Assembly: GCF_026968045.1 (NCBI RefSeq)
Contig: NZ_JAPVBQ010000003.1
Span: forward strand, 404,060 to 468,059
DNA: 64,000 nucleotides
Source: Modestobacter sp. VKM Ac-2977
GTDB lineage: Bacteria; Actinomycetota; Actinomycetes; Mycobacteriales; Geodermatophilaceae
Direction: 5' to 3'
The position numbers and the translations under genes were made by a program. This document shows positions 1-8,617 of this stretch, piece after piece. Each line of letters opens with the position of its first letter. Position 1 is the first letter of the stretch. Under the pieces are notes generated by a model. It saw only the letters and a list, made by a program, of their open reading frames with translations. It was not told the origin of the DNA and did not search any database.

Positions 1-1
1 G

Positions 2-838
2 GACGCCGGCTACCTGCCCGACGAGGGCCTGGCGACGGCGGCCTACCTGGCGCTGGTGATGCACCGCCCGCTGTTCCTGGAGGGCGAGGCCGGGGTCGGC
101 AAGACCGCGTTGGCCCGGGCACTCGCCGACGTCACCGGCCGGCCGATCTACCGGCTGCAGTGCTACGAGGGCCTGGAGGCCAGTCACGCCCTCTACGACT
201 GGGACTTCGGCCGCCAGCTGCTGCACCTGCGCGCTGCCGAGGCCGCCGGTACCGCCGAGCGCGCCGAGGAGCTGGAGGCCTCGCTCTACGACCGCCGGTT
301 CCTGCTGGCCCGCCCGCTGCTGCAGGCCCTGGAGGACTCCCCGTCGGTGCTGCTCATCGACGAGGTCGACCGGGCCGACGACGAGTTCGAGGCGTTCCTG
401 CTCGAGGTGCTCAGCGACTTCACCATCTCCATCCCGGAGCTGGGCACGATCCGGGCGCAGACGCCGCCGCTCGTCGTCCTCACCTCCAACCGCACCCGCG
501 AGGTGCACGACGCGCTCAAGCGCCGCTGCCTCTACCACTGGCTGGAACACCCCGACTTCGAGCGCGAGGTGGCGATCCTGCGCCGCCGGCTCCCGGACGT
601 CACCGAGGAGCTGGCCCGTCAGGTCGCCCGCGCCACGGCCCGACTCCGTGAGCTCGATCTGCTCAAGCCGCCCGGGGTCGCCGAGGCGATGGACTGGGCG
701 ACCGCGCTGCACGCCCTCGGCGCCCGCGAGCTCGACCCGGACACCGCGGCCCGCACCCTCGGGGCGGTGCTGAAGTACCGGGAGGACACCGACCGCGTGC
801 AGGCCCTCGCCCGGGGAGCGCTGTTCGGTGGCGGGTGA
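2..838 (+). CDS. coxD: CoxD-type MoxR-family AAA+ ATPase (5' end outside window)
   Basis: The frame is open from the first bases of the window, so the true start lies upstream; 278 residues are visible. Walker A GEAGVGKT lies at visible residues 28-35 and Walker B LLIDEVD follows, with a sensor region LTSNRTREVHDALKRRC. This is the MoxR/CoxD group, ATPases that work with a VWA partner to mature molybdenum hydroxylases; in carbon monoxide dehydrogenase CoxD helps finish the active site. The next gene encodes the VWA partner and overlaps by 11 bp, so the two are probably translationally coupled. Family assignment is firm. Its link to the coxSLM genes 32 kb away is inferred. Confidence 0.88.
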   Translation, partial: DAGYLPDEGLATAAYLALVMHRPLFLEGEAGVGKTALARALADVTGRPIYRLQCYEGLEASHALYDWDFGRQLLHLRAAEAAGTAERAEELEASLYDRRFLLARPLLQALEDSPSVLLIDEVDRADDEFEAFLLEVLSDFTISIPELGTIRAQTPPLVVLTSNRTREVHDALKRRCLYHWLEHPDFEREVAILRRRLPDVTEELARQVARATARLRELDLLKPPGVAEAMDWATALHALGARELDPDTAARTLGAVLKYREDTDRVQALARGALFGGG

Positions 839-1940
839 GCAGCGGGACGTCGTCACGACCGTGCTGGGGTTCGCCCGCACGTTGCGGCACGCCGGCGTCG
901 ACGCCTCCCCCGACCGGGTCGAGGCGATGCTCGCCGCGGTCGCGCACCTCGACGTCCTGGACCCCACCGCCGTCTACTGGTCCGGCCGGCTGACCCTCTG
1001 CGCCAGCCCCGACGACCTCGAGCGCTACGACGCCGGTTTCGCCGCCTACTTCGGGGGCGAGGCGCCGCGGGCCCGGCGGCCGTCGGGGGCGGAGGAGCAG
1101 CGGGTCGCGCAGTCCGCGCCGCTGCAGACCGGTGAGGGCAGCCAGGAGGGCGGGGAGCCCACCGAGCTGGCCACCCAGGCCAGCGGCGAGGAGGTGCTCC
1201 GGCACCGGGACGTCGCCGAGCTGACCGTGGCCGAGCGCGACCAGTTGCGCCGGCTGTTCGCCCTGCTGGTCCCGGCCAGCCCGATGCGCGCGTCCAGGCG
1301 CCGCAGCCCGTCGGCACACGGGGCGATCCACCAGGCGCGCACGGTGCGGCGGGCGCTGCGCGACGGTGGCGAGATCACCCGGCTGGTGCACCACCGGGCC
1401 CGCCCGCGCCCGCGCCGGGTGGTGCTGCTGATCGACGTCTCCGGGTCGATGAGCCCCTACGCCGACGCCCTCCTGCGGTTCGCGCACGCCGCCGTCCGCG
1501 CCCGGCCGGCCAGCACCGAGGTCTTCACCATCGGCACCCGGCTGACCCGGGTGACCCGCGAACTGCGGCTGCGCGACCCGGACAAGGCGCTGGCCGCCAG
1601 CGGTTCGGCGATCCCCGACTGGTCCGGCGGCACCCGGATCGGCGAGGTGCTCAAGGCGTTCCTCGACCGCTGGGGCCAGCGTGGCACCGCCCGCGGCGCG
1701 ATCGTGGTGGTCTGCAGCGACGGCTGGGAGCGCGGCGGCCCGGAGCTGCTGGGCGAGCAGATGGCCCGGCTGGCCCGGCTGGCGCACGCCGTCGTCTGGG
1801 TGAACCCGCACAAGGGCCGGGCCGGCTACGAGCCGCTGACCGGCGGGATGGTGGCGGCGCTGCCGTCGATCGACTGCTTCGTCGCCGGGCACAGCCTGGC
1901 CGCCTTCGAGGAACTGGCAGGGGTGATCACGCGTGCTTGA
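828..1940 (+). CDS. coxE: CoxE-like VWA-domain protein
   Basis: 370 residues from a GTG start inside the end of the ATPase gene. The C-terminal half is a von Willebrand A domain with an intact MIDAS motif DVSGSMSP at residues 203-210, then the later metal-site threonine region (SGGTRIGEV) and CSDGWERG. The N-terminal half is an arginine-rich helical region typical of CoxE. CoxE proteins partner MoxR/CoxD ATPases in maturing molybdenum hydroxylases. The gene follows coxD and precedes an XdhC/CoxF homologue, giving the D-E-F order of cox clusters. VWA/CoxE family membership is clear; the exact client enzyme is inferred from the cox structural genes elsewhere in the window. Confidence 0.88.
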   Translation: MAGEQRDVVTTVLGFARTLRHAGVDASPDRVEAMLAAVAHLDVLDPTAVYWSGRLTLCASPDDLERYDAGFAAYFGGEAPRARRPSGAEEQRVAQSAPLQTGEGSQEGGEPTELATQASGEEVLRHRDVAELTVAERDQLRRLFALLVPASPMRASRRRSPSAHGAIHQARTVRRALRDGGEITRLVHHRARPRPRRVVLLIDVSGSMSPYADALLRFAHAAVRARPASTEVFTIGTRLTRVTRELRLRDPDKALAASGSAIPDWSGGTRIGEVLKAFLDRWGQRGTARGAIVVVCSDGWERGGPELLGEQMARLARLAHAVVWVNPHKGRAGYEPLTGGMVAALPSIDCFVAGHSLAAFEELAGVITRA

Positions 1941-1944
1941 AGGA

Positions 1945-1993
1945 CCTCGGTCCCCTCACCACTCGCAAGCTCGCGGCGAGCCTCCGACCGAGG
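1945..1993. repeat. Inverted repeat between coxE and xdhC
   Basis: The arms CCTCGGTC (1945-1952) and GACCGAGG (1986-1993) are perfect complements. Between them lies a second short palindrome, GCTCGCGGCGAGC. The structure sits 10 nt upstream of the AGGAGG ribosome-binding site of the XdhC gene, so it could attenuate, or simply separate, expression of that gene from coxDE. It may also belong to a dispersed intergenic repeat family, which cannot be judged here. Confidence 0.5.
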
Positions 1994-2014
1994 CCGACCG
2001 ACAGGAGGACGCAG

Positions 2015-3136
2015 ATGCGCGACGTTCTTGACGACCTGGTCGGGTGGTGGCAGGCGGGGGAGACCGTCGGCGTGGGCACCGTGGTGGGCACCTGGCGTTC
2101 CGCGCCGCGCCCGGCGGGGGCGTCGATGCTGGTCGGCCCGGACGGGACGGCGGTGGGCAGCGTCTCCGGCGGCTGCGTCGAGGGCGCGGTCTACGCGGAG
2201 GCGCAGGACGTCCTCGCCAGCGGCGAGCCCACCCTGGAGCGGTACGGGGTGAGCGACGACGACGCCTTCGCCGTGGGGCTGACCTGCGGCGGGATCCTCG
2301 ACGTCTACGTGGAGGCGATCTCCCGCGAGTCCTTCCCCGAGCTCGGTGACGTGGCGGCGTCGGTGGGCGCGCACGAGCCGGTCGCCGTCGTCACCTGCGT
2401 CAAGGGCCCGGCCGACCGGCTGGGCAAGCGGCTGGTGCTCTGGCCGGACCGCGCCTCGGGCACGCTCGGCGCCCAGCGGCTGGACGACGCCGTCGCCGAC
2501 GACGCCCGCGGCATGCTCGCCGCCGGCCGGACGGCGACCCTCACCTACGGCCACGACGGCGAGCGGCGCGGCGACGAGCTGACCCTGTTCGTCTCCTCCT
2601 TCGCCCCGCCGGCGCGGATGGTGGTGTTCGGCGCGATCGACTTCGCTGCCGCCGTCGCCCGGGTGGGGTCGTTCCTCGGCTACCGGGTGACCGTCTGCGA
2701 CGCCCGGCCGGTGTTCGCCACCGCCCGCCGCTTCCCCGACGCCGACGAGGTCGTCGTGGAGTGGCCGCACAAGTACCTGCAGGCCCAGGTGGACGCCGGG
2801 GCGCTCGACGAGCGCACGGTGCTGTGCGTGCTCACCCACGACCCGAAGTTCGACGTCCCGCTGCTGGAGGTCGCGCTGCGGCTGCCGGTGGCCTACGTCG
2901 GCGCGATGGGCTCCCGGCGCACCCACGACGAGCGGCTGGCCCGGCTGCGCGAGGCCGGGCTGACCGAGGACGAACTGGTCCGTCTCGCCTCACCGATCGG
3001 GCTGGACCTGGGCGCCCGCACCCCGGAGGAGACCGCCGTCTCGATCGCCGCCGAGATCATCGCCGGCCGCTGGGGCGGCACCGGCGAGCGGCTGGCCGAG
3101 GTCGCCGGCCCCATCCACCGCACCGCCGACCGCTAG
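2015..3136 (+). CDS. XdhC/CoxF-family molybdenum hydroxylase maturation protein
   Basis: 373 residues. The ATG at 2015 is chosen because AGGAGG lies at 2003-2008; an open frame reaches further upstream but has no good site. The N-terminal XdhC domain contains the family motif SGGCVEG (residues 51-57) with its cysteine, and GLTCGG follows. The C-terminal half is the Rossmann-like XdhC domain (VVFGAIDFAAAVA, later YVGAMGSRRTHDERL). XdhC proteins bind molybdenum cofactor and help insert the sulfurated form into xanthine dehydrogenase-type enzymes; in cox clusters the homologue is CoxF. Third gene after coxD and coxE, it completes a maturation module for a molybdenum hydroxylase. Confidence 0.88.
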   Translation: MRDVLDDLVGWWQAGETVGVGTVVGTWRSAPRPAGASMLVGPDGTAVGSVSGGCVEGAVYAEAQDVLASGEPTLERYGVSDDDAFAVGLTCGGILDVYVEAISRESFPELGDVAASVGAHEPVAVVTCVKGPADRLGKRLVLWPDRASGTLGAQRLDDAVADDARGMLAAGRTATLTYGHDGERRGDELTLFVSSFAPPARMVVFGAIDFAAAVARVGSFLGYRVTVCDARPVFATARRFPDADEVVVEWPHKYLQAQVDAGALDERTVLCVLTHDPKFDVPLLEVALRLPVAYVGAMGSRRTHDERLARLREAGLTEDELVRLASPIGLDLGARTPEETAVSIAAEIIAGRWGGTGERLAEVAGPIHRTADR

Positions 3137-3137
3137 C

Positions 3138-3198
3138 AGGGGCCGAACTCGCGATCTTGGCCCCTGAGCCCGGGCCACCGAAATGGCCATTTTGGTGG
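3138..3198. repeat. Dispersed palindromic repeat, copy A
   Basis: Two adjacent palindromes. AGGGGCC (3138-3144) pairs with GGCCCCT (3159-3165) around a core containing CTCGCGA. It is followed at 3175-3198 by a near-perfect palindrome with centre AAATGGCCATTT. The same two-part structure recurs at 4654-4714 in the same orientation, and the first part alone at 55548-55575. Copies A and B bracket the M20 peptidase gene. Copy A lies between the 3' ends of two convergent genes, so it may also act as a terminator. Confidence 0.75.
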
Positions 3199-3216
3199 TG
3201 GGTCCGGCCAGGTGGG

Positions 3217-4623
3217 TCAGGCCGGGTGGGACGGCGGGGGCCAGGCGGGGGCGAGCTCGGCGAGGTCCCACCACAGGCCGGCCATGACCTGCAGGGACTC
3301 CCGGACCAGCGCGATCGGCAGGTGCTCGTCCGGGGCGTGCTGGGCGCAGCCGGGATAGGAGTGCGGCACCCAGACCGTCGGCAGCCCGAGCACGTCGGCG
3401 AAGGCACCGTTGGGCAGCGACCCGCCCAGGTTGGGCAGCAGCGCGGGCCGGACGCCGGTGGAGCGCTCCAGGGAGGCGAGCGTCCAGGCGACCCAGGGGT
3501 CCTCCGGGTCGAGGCGGGTGGCGGCCATCGCGAGGTCCTGGCTGACCTCGACCGCACCGAAGCCGGCCGCGGCCAGGTGGGCGCGCACCCGGTCGGCCAC
3601 CGAGCCGCCGTCCGTGCCGACGACGAAGCGCAGCTGGCAGTGCGCCCGGGCATACGGCGGGATGGCGCCGACCGGGGCGTCCGGGTCGCCGGCGGTCATC
3701 GCCAGCACCTCGAGGGTGTTCCAGCCGAACAGCCGCTCGCTGGGCGTCAGCCCGGGCTCGCCCCACTCCGGGTCGATGGCGGGTGCGTCCGGCCCCTGGT
3801 CCAGCGGCACGTCCAGCAGCGCGCGCCGCACCGGCTCGGGGACGCCGTCCGGGCGCAGGCCCTCGACCAGCAACCGGCCGCGGCCGTCGACCAGGCTGGC
3901 CAGCGCGTTGGCCAGCACCGTGGCCGGGTTGGTGAGCACGCCGCCCCAGTTGCCGGAGTGGTGCGCCGCGGCACGGGCGCGCACCGACAGCGTCAGGTTC
4001 ACCGCGCCCCGGGTGCCCAGGAAGACCGTGGGCCGGTCGGCGGCGACCCGCGGGCCGTCCGAGCCGATCAGCAGGTCGGCGGCGAGCTCGTCGCGCAGCT
4101 GGTCGCAGACCTCGTCCAGGCCGGGGGAGCCGAACTCCTCGCCCATGTCCAGCAGCAGCGTGACGTTGTAGCCCAGCCGGCCGTCGCGCACGGCGAGCAC
4201 CTGCTCCAGCGCGACCAGGTTGACGCTGTGCTGGCCCTTGTTGTCGGCGACGCCGCGGCCGTACCAGCGGTCGCCCTCGACCACGACCTGCCAGGGGTCG
4301 AGCCCTTCCCGCCACTGCTCCGGGTGGGCGGGCTGTACGTCGCCGTGGCCGTAGGTGAGCACGGTGGGCAGGCCGGGGTCCTCGACCCGCCGCGCGACCA
4401 GGAAGGGGTGGCGGGGTGAGACCGGGTTCTCCACGATCCGCGCGGTGAAGCCCAGCCGCTCCACCAGCGGCACCATCTCGGCGGTCAGGTACTCCCGCAG
4501 CACCGGCTCGCGGGCGGGGTCGGCGCTCTCCGTGGGCAGCGTGACCCGGCGGGCCAGGTCGGTCAGGAAGACGCCGGAGTCGAGCTGCTCGGCGGCACGG
4601 TCGAGGGCGGTCTGGCGGTCCAC
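3217..4623 (-). CDS. M20-family zinc peptidase (dipeptidase-like)
   Basis: 468 residues from a GTG start (4621-4623). Metal-binding landmarks occur in the expected order: YGHGDVQP, GRGVADNKGQH, the catalytic pair in DMGEEFGSPG, IGSDGPR, and PHSYPGCAQHAPDEH near the C terminus. A lid/dimerisation domain lies between (ARAAAHHSGNWGG). M20 enzymes are two-metal aminopeptidases, dipeptidases or amidohydrolases acting in the cytoplasm; the arrangement fits the M20 dipeptidase/peptidase-like subgroup, substrate unknown. The gene stands alone on the minus strand and is flanked on both sides by copies A and B of the same palindromic repeat. Confidence 0.87.
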   Translation of the reverse strand: MDRQTALDRAAEQLDSGVFLTDLARRVTLPTESADPAREPVLREYLTAEMVPLVERLGFTARIVENPVSPRHPFLVARRVEDPGLPTVLTYGHGDVQPAHPEQWREGLDPWQVVVEGDRWYGRGVADNKGQHSVNLVALEQVLAVRDGRLGYNVTLLLDMGEEFGSPGLDEVCDQLRDELAADLLIGSDGPRVAADRPTVFLGTRGAVNLTLSVRARAAAHHSGNWGGVLTNPATVLANALASLVDGRGRLLVEGLRPDGVPEPVRRALLDVPLDQGPDAPAIDPEWGEPGLTPSERLFGWNTLEVLAMTAGDPDAPVGAIPPYARAHCQLRFVVGTDGGSVADRVRAHLAAAGFGAVEVSQDLAMAATRLDPEDPWVAWTLASLERSTGVRPALLPNLGGSLPNGAFADVLGLPTVWVPHSYPGCAQHAPDEHLPIALVRESLQVMAGLWWDLAELAPAWPPPSHPA

Positions 4624-4653
4624 GCCCGCAGCCTTCCCCACCGGTCGCCCTCC

Positions 4654-4714
4654 AGGGGCCAAAGTCGCGACTCTGGCCCCTGGGCCCCACCACCGAAATG
4701 GCCATTTCGGTGGT
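4654..4714. repeat. Dispersed palindromic repeat, copy B
   Basis: Same structure and orientation as the element at 3138-3198. AGGGGCC (4654-4660) and GGCCCCT (4675-4681) enclose AAAGTCGCGACTCT, which is itself largely palindromic. Then comes a perfect 26-bp palindrome at 4689-4714 with core CCGAAATGGCCATTTCGG. It lies between the start of the M20 peptidase gene and the start of the divergent MOSC gene, so it could also carry regulatory sites for both. Confidence 0.75.
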
Positions 4715-4743
4715 CGAGGGAGTCGAGGGGGGACGATCGACGG

Positions 4744-5355
4744 GTGACGGACGACGACCTGCCGTACCGCTACGACGTCGAGGTCGTCGGGCTGCTCGCC
4801 TCCCCGGCGCACCGCTGGGACGGCCGGCCCGACCCCGCCCTGGCCGGACCGGTCGAGCGCACCGACCGGGTCGAGGTGCGGGCCGGGCTGGGCATCGTCG
4901 GCGACCGCTACTTCGGCCGGCCCGCCCACCGGGACGCCTCGGTGACGGTGCTCGCCGCCGAGGGCCTGGAGCGGCTGGCCGGCGAGCTGGGCAGCGCGCC
5001 GTGGGACCCGCTCGCCGCCCGGCGCAACGTCGTCCTGCGGGGTGCGGAGGTCGAGGTGCTGCGCGGGCAGCCGTTCAGCCTGGACTGCGGGGAGGGGGTC
5101 GTCGTCCTGGCCGGTGGGCGGCCGGCGAACCCGTGCGCCTGGCTCGACCTCGCACTCACCCCCGGCGCACACCGCGGGCTCCGCGGGCGGGCGGGGGTCC
5201 GCTGCGCACCACGGTCGGACGGCGTGCTCCGGCTGGGCCCGGCCGTGCTGCGCGCCGCCGTCCCGCTGGACCCGGCGCAGGCGGGTGCCGCCGTGCGGCC
5301 CGCGCCCCGTCCGCCGACGGGGCGCGGGCTCGGTCAGCGGTCGGCGTCGGTGTAG
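4744..5355 (+). CDS. MOSC-domain protein
   Basis: 203 residues from a GTG start. It shows the small MOSC fold: GIVGDRYFGRPAHRDASVTVL, the strand-turn PLAARRNVVLRG, then the conserved cysteine region RPANPCAWLDL and a basic loop HRGLRGRAG. MOSC domains bind molybdenum cofactor or carry sulfur on the conserved cysteine; stand-alone members such as YiiM act on N-hydroxylated substrates. A molybdenum hydroxylase system in the same window makes a cofactor-related role plausible but unproven. Its last 22 bp overlap the 3' end of the convergent alcohol dehydrogenase gene. Confidence 0.82.
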   Translation: MTDDDLPYRYDVEVVGLLASPAHRWDGRPDPALAGPVERTDRVEVRAGLGIVGDRYFGRPAHRDASVTVLAAEGLERLAGELGSAPWDPLAARRNVVLRGAEVEVLRGQPFSLDCGEGVVVLAGGRPANPCAWLDLALTPGAHRGLRGRAGVRCAPRSDGVLRLGPAVLRAAVPLDPAQAGAAVRPAPRPPTGRGLGQRSASV

Positions 5356-6461
5356 ACGACCATCCCGCGGATGTTCTTGCCGTCGCGCATGTCCTGGTAC
5401 CCCTGGTTGATCTCGGCCAGGGAGTACTTCTGCGTCACCAGCCCGTCGAGCTTGAGCTGACCTGCCTGGTAGAGGGCGAGCAGGGCGGGGATCTCCGCGC
5501 GCGGGTTCGCGCCGCCGAAGATCGCGCCTTGCAGGTCCTTCTGCAGCAGCGTGAACTCGAACAGGTTGAGCTTCACGTCCATGTTGGCCGCGTTGCCCAT
5601 GCCGGTGACGACGACCCGGCCGCCCTTGCCGATCATCGAGACCGCGGCCTGGACGTCCTCCCCCTGGATGTCGCCGACGGTGATGATCGCCTTCTCGGCC
5701 ATCCGGCCCCAGGTCATCTCGTTGACCACCGGCGTGGCCTCCTCGATGGTCGAGAACACGTGGGTGGCGCCGAAGTCCTTGGCCCACTGGTGCTTCGCGG
5801 CGACCGGCTCGATCACCACCACGCGCAGCGCCCCGGCGGCCGCGGCGCCCTGGATCGCGTTCATCCCCACGCCGCCGGCGCCCATGATCACGACCGTCTC
5901 GCCCGGGCGGACGTCTGCCACCTTCGTCGCCGAGCCCCAGCCGGTGGTCACGCCGCAGCCGACCAGCGCGGCGACCTCCAGCGGGATGCTCGGGTCGATC
6001 TTGATCACCGACGCCTCGTGCACGGTGATGTAGGGGGCGAACGTGCCCAGCAGGCACATCGGGACGACGTCCTTGCCGCCGGTCTGCACCCGGTAGGAGC
6101 CGTCGGATATCGACGTCCCGGCGAGCAGGCTGGCGCCGAGGTCGCAGAGGTTCTGGTGGCCGTTGGAACAGGGCGGGCACTGCCCGCAGGCCGGGATGAA
6201 CGCGGTGACGACGTGGTCGCCGACGGCCAGCCCGGTGACACCGGGGCCCACCTCGGTCACGACGCCGGCACCCTCGTGCCCGCCGAGCACCGGGTAGGAG
6301 CCGACCGGGGTGCCGCCGGTGACCAGGTGCTCGTCGGAGTGGCACAGCCCGGAGGCCGTGAGCTCCACGGTGACCTCGTTGGCCCGGGGGTCCCCGATCT
6401 CGATCTCCTCGATCGACCACTCCTGGCCGATTCCCCACAGGATGGCGCCCTTGGTCTTCAA
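5334..6461 (-). CDS. NDMA-dependent-type zinc alcohol dehydrogenase (candidate mycofactocin-dependent)
   Basis: 375 residues, medium-chain zinc alcohol dehydrogenase. Catalytic ligands C40, H62 and E63 and structural-zinc cysteines C92, C95, C98 and C106 are all present; the Rossmann motif is VIMGAGGVGMNAIQG. The sequence resembles the actinobacterial NDMA-dependent alcohol dehydrogenases (TIGR03989 group), which keep NAD(H) bound and need an external acceptor, thought to be mycofactocin. The mft genes begin 8 kb away. The chosen start is TTG at 6459-6461, 7 nt after GGAGG. An ATG just upstream is out of frame and reads ATG-AGT-TGA, its stop overlapping the TTG, so reinitiation coupling is possible. 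Confidence 0.87.
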   Translation of the reverse strand: MKTKGAILWGIGQEWSIEEIEIGDPRANEVTVELTASGLCHSDEHLVTGGTPVGSYPVLGGHEGAGVVTEVGPGVTGLAVGDHVVTAFIPACGQCPPCSNGHQNLCDLGASLLAGTSISDGSYRVQTGGKDVVPMCLLGTFAPYITVHEASVIKIDPSIPLEVAALVGCGVTTGWGSATKVADVRPGETVVIMGAGGVGMNAIQGAAAAGALRVVVIEPVAAKHQWAKDFGATHVFSTIEEATPVVNEMTWGRMAEKAIITVGDIQGEDVQAAVSMIGKGGRVVVTGMGNAANMDVKLNLFEFTLLQKDLQGAIFGGANPRAEIPALLALYQAGQLKLDGLVTQKYSLAEINQGYQDMRDGKNIRGMVVYTDADR

Positions 6462-6684
6462 CTCATGTCCTCCAGGTCTGCTGCGACCACGTCGTCGTTG
6501 ATGTGGTCTCGCTCACAGCGTGCGGAGGTGGGTGGGCGTCGTCAAGGCGGGATGGCGGGGATCGCGGCTGGGCGGCGCTCCGCGACCGTGTGCGCAGGGG
6601 TGGCGGGCAACCGTGCGGTGCGTCACAGTGCAGCAACTCCGCACGCCCTCGATGGTGCGGACACTGCCGACGAGAGGCGTCAAC

Positions 6685-8583
6685 GTGGACAACCTCGCTG
6701 TGCTCAGCCTGCTGGCCCTGCTCCCGATCCTGGTGGTCGGCGTGCTGCTGGCCGGCCTCCGGTGGCCCGCCAAACGAGCCATGCCGATCGGCTTCGTGGT
6801 GGTGGTGCTCGTCGCTCTGTTCGCCTGGGAGATGAGCCCCACCGCGATCGCCGCATCGGCGGTCCAGGGGCTGCTGCTGGCCCTCACGCTGCTCTACATC
6901 GTCTTCGGTGCGCTGCTGCTGCTGGAGACCCTCACCAAGAGCGGCGCGATGGCGACCATCCGCGCCGGCTTCACCAGCATCAGCCCGGACCGCCGGGTGC
7001 AGGCGATCATCATCGGCTGGCTGTTCGGCAGCTTCATCGAGGGCGCGTCCGGCTTCGGCACCCCTGCTGCCGTGGTCGCCCCGCTGCTGCTGGCGCTGGG
7101 CTTCCCGGCCATGGCCGCGGTCATGGTGGGCCTGATCATCCAGAGCACGCCGGTGAGCTTCGGTGCCGTCGGCACGCCCATCCTGGTCGGCGTCAGCGGC
7201 GGGCTGACCGGGTCGGACGCCGTCGAGGCGCGGACGGAGTTCCTCGGCATCGAGTTCCCCGAGTTCCTGGAGCGGATCGGTTTCCAGGTGGCCGCCATCC
7301 ACGCCACCATCGGCACGCTCATCCCGCTGATCCTCGCCTGCATGCTGTGCGGCTTCTTCGGCGAGCGGAAGCGGTTCGCCGACGGCCTGGCGATCTGGCC
7401 GTTCGCGCTCTTCGCCGCCTTCGCGATGACCGTGCCCTACGTGACCGTCGCCGCGGTGCTCGGGCCGGAGTTCCCGTCGCTGCTCGGCGGCCTGATCGGC
7501 CTGGTCGTGGTGATGTTCGCGTCCAGCCGGGGCTTCCTGATGCCGAAGGAGACCTGGGACTTCCCGGCTCGGCAGCGGTGGGCGACCAACTGGATGGGCA
7601 ACCTCTCCCCGGAGGACGAGAAGGACGTCGCCGGCAAGAAGATGAGCATCTGGCTGGCCTGGACGCCGTACGTCATCGTCGCCGTCCTGCTGGTGCTGAG
7701 CCGGACCATCGACCCGGTCACCGAGTTCCTGACCACCGGCTGGCGGGTCGTCACCGTGGACGACATCTTCGGCACCGGCATCGCCCAGGCGCTGCAGATG
7801 GTCTACCTGCCCGGCTTCCTGTTCATCCTCACCTGCCTGATCACCTACGCCATCCACCGGATGCGGCCGGCCGACATCGCCGCGTCGTGGAAGGTGGCCG
7901 GCAGCCAGCTGGCCGGTGCGGCGGTGGCGCTGCTGTTCGCGCTGCCGCTGGTCCGGGTGTTCATCAACTCCGGGGCCGACTTCAACGACTCCGGGCTGGC
8001 GTCGATGCCGCTGACCTTGGCCGAGGGCGCGGCGTCCATCGCGGGCGACACCTGGCCGGCCTTCGCCCCGTGGATCGGTGCGCTGGGGGCGTTCGTCGCC
8101 GGGAGCAACACGGTCAGCAACCTGATGTTCTCGCTCTTCCAGTTCTCCACCGGTGAGCAGATCGGGGTGACCCCGGAGACCGTCGTCGCCACCCAGGCGG
8201 TCGGCGGCGCGGCCGGGAACATGATCACGGTGCACAACATCGTGGCGGCGTCGGCCACCGTCGGCCTGATCGGGCGGGAGGGCGACCTGATCCGCAAGAC
8301 CGTCCTGCCGACGATCTACTACTGCCTGATGGCCGGTGGCATCTCGCTGGTGCTGATCTACGGGTTCGGGGCCAACCTGAGCACGCTGTGGCTGGCCGTC
8401 CTGCTGGTGGCGATCGCCGCACTGATCATCGCGATGCGGCGGTCGCCCGGGAAGCCGAACAACGAGCTCGTCGACACGGCCGGGTCGCCGGCGGACAGTC
8501 CCACGACCGGCCGCGCGCCCAGCGACGGCCGGGACCACACGGACATGGTCCCCGACCCCAACCGGACGCCCGGCGAGCCGTGA
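6685..8583 (+). CDS. lldP: L-lactate permease (LldP/LctP family)
   Basis: About 632 residues and some 14 hydrophobic segments. The family signature [22 protein letters not shown] is present, followed by [17 protein letters not shown] and near the end [15 protein letters not shown] and [11 protein letters not shown]. LctP carriers import L- or D-lactate and glycolate with protons. GTG at 6685 is preferred because GAGAGG precedes it by 7 nt; an ATG at 6652 is an alternative. The polar C-terminal tail after the last membrane segment is about 50 residues. No lactate dehydrogenase gene is adjacent; the divergent neighbour is the NDMA-type alcohol dehydrogenase. Confidence 0.92.
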   Translation: MDNLAVLSLLALLPILVVGVLLAGLRWPAKRAMPIGFVVVVLVALFAWEMSPTAIAASAVQGLLLALTLLYIVFGALLLLETLTKSGAMATIRAGFTSISPDRRVQAIIIGWLFGSFIEGASGFGTPAAVVAPLLLALGFPAMAAVMVGLIIQSTPVSFGAVGTPILVGVSGGLTGSDAVEARTEFLGIEFPEFLERIGFQVAAIHATIGTLIPLILACMLCGFFGERKRFADGLAIWPFALFAAFAMTVPYVTVAAVLGPEFPSLLGGLIGLVVVMFASSRGFLMPKETWDFPARQRWATNWMGNLSPEDEKDVAGKKMSIWLAWTPYVIVAVLLVLSRTIDPVTEFLTTGWRVVTVDDIFGTGIAQALQMVYLPGFLFILTCLITYAIHRMRPADIAASWKVAGSQLAGAAVALLFALPLVRVFINSGADFNDSGLASMPLTLAEGAASIAGDTWPAFAPWIGALGAFVAGSNTVSNLMFSLFQFSTGEQIGVTPETVVATQAVGGAAGNMITVHNIVAASATVGLIGREGDLIRKTVLPTIYYCLMAGGISLVLIYGFGANLSTLWLAVLLVAIAALIIAMRRSPGKPNNELVDTAGSPADSPTTGRAPSDGRDHTDMVPDPNRTPGEP

Positions 8584-8591
8584 CCCGTCGG

Positions 8592-8617
8592 CACCCCGCC
8601 CCAGCCGGGGCGGGGTG
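8592..8617. terminator. Bidirectional hairpin between convergent genes
   Basis: A perfect 11-bp stem, CACCCCGCCCC (8592-8602) with GGGGCGGGGTG (8607-8617), closed by a 4-nt loop. It lies exactly between the stop of the lactate permease and the stop of the convergent DUF3224 gene. No U-tract, as is usual in GC-rich actinomycetes. Confidence 0.8.

Noticed and set aside
3217-6438. Single 1073-codon minus frame joining the M20 peptidase to sequence under the alcohol dehydrogenase
   Set aside because: Only the part up to 4623 shows peptidase motifs. The rest is out of frame with the alcohol dehydrogenase, and the repeat at 4654-4714 would be translated within it.
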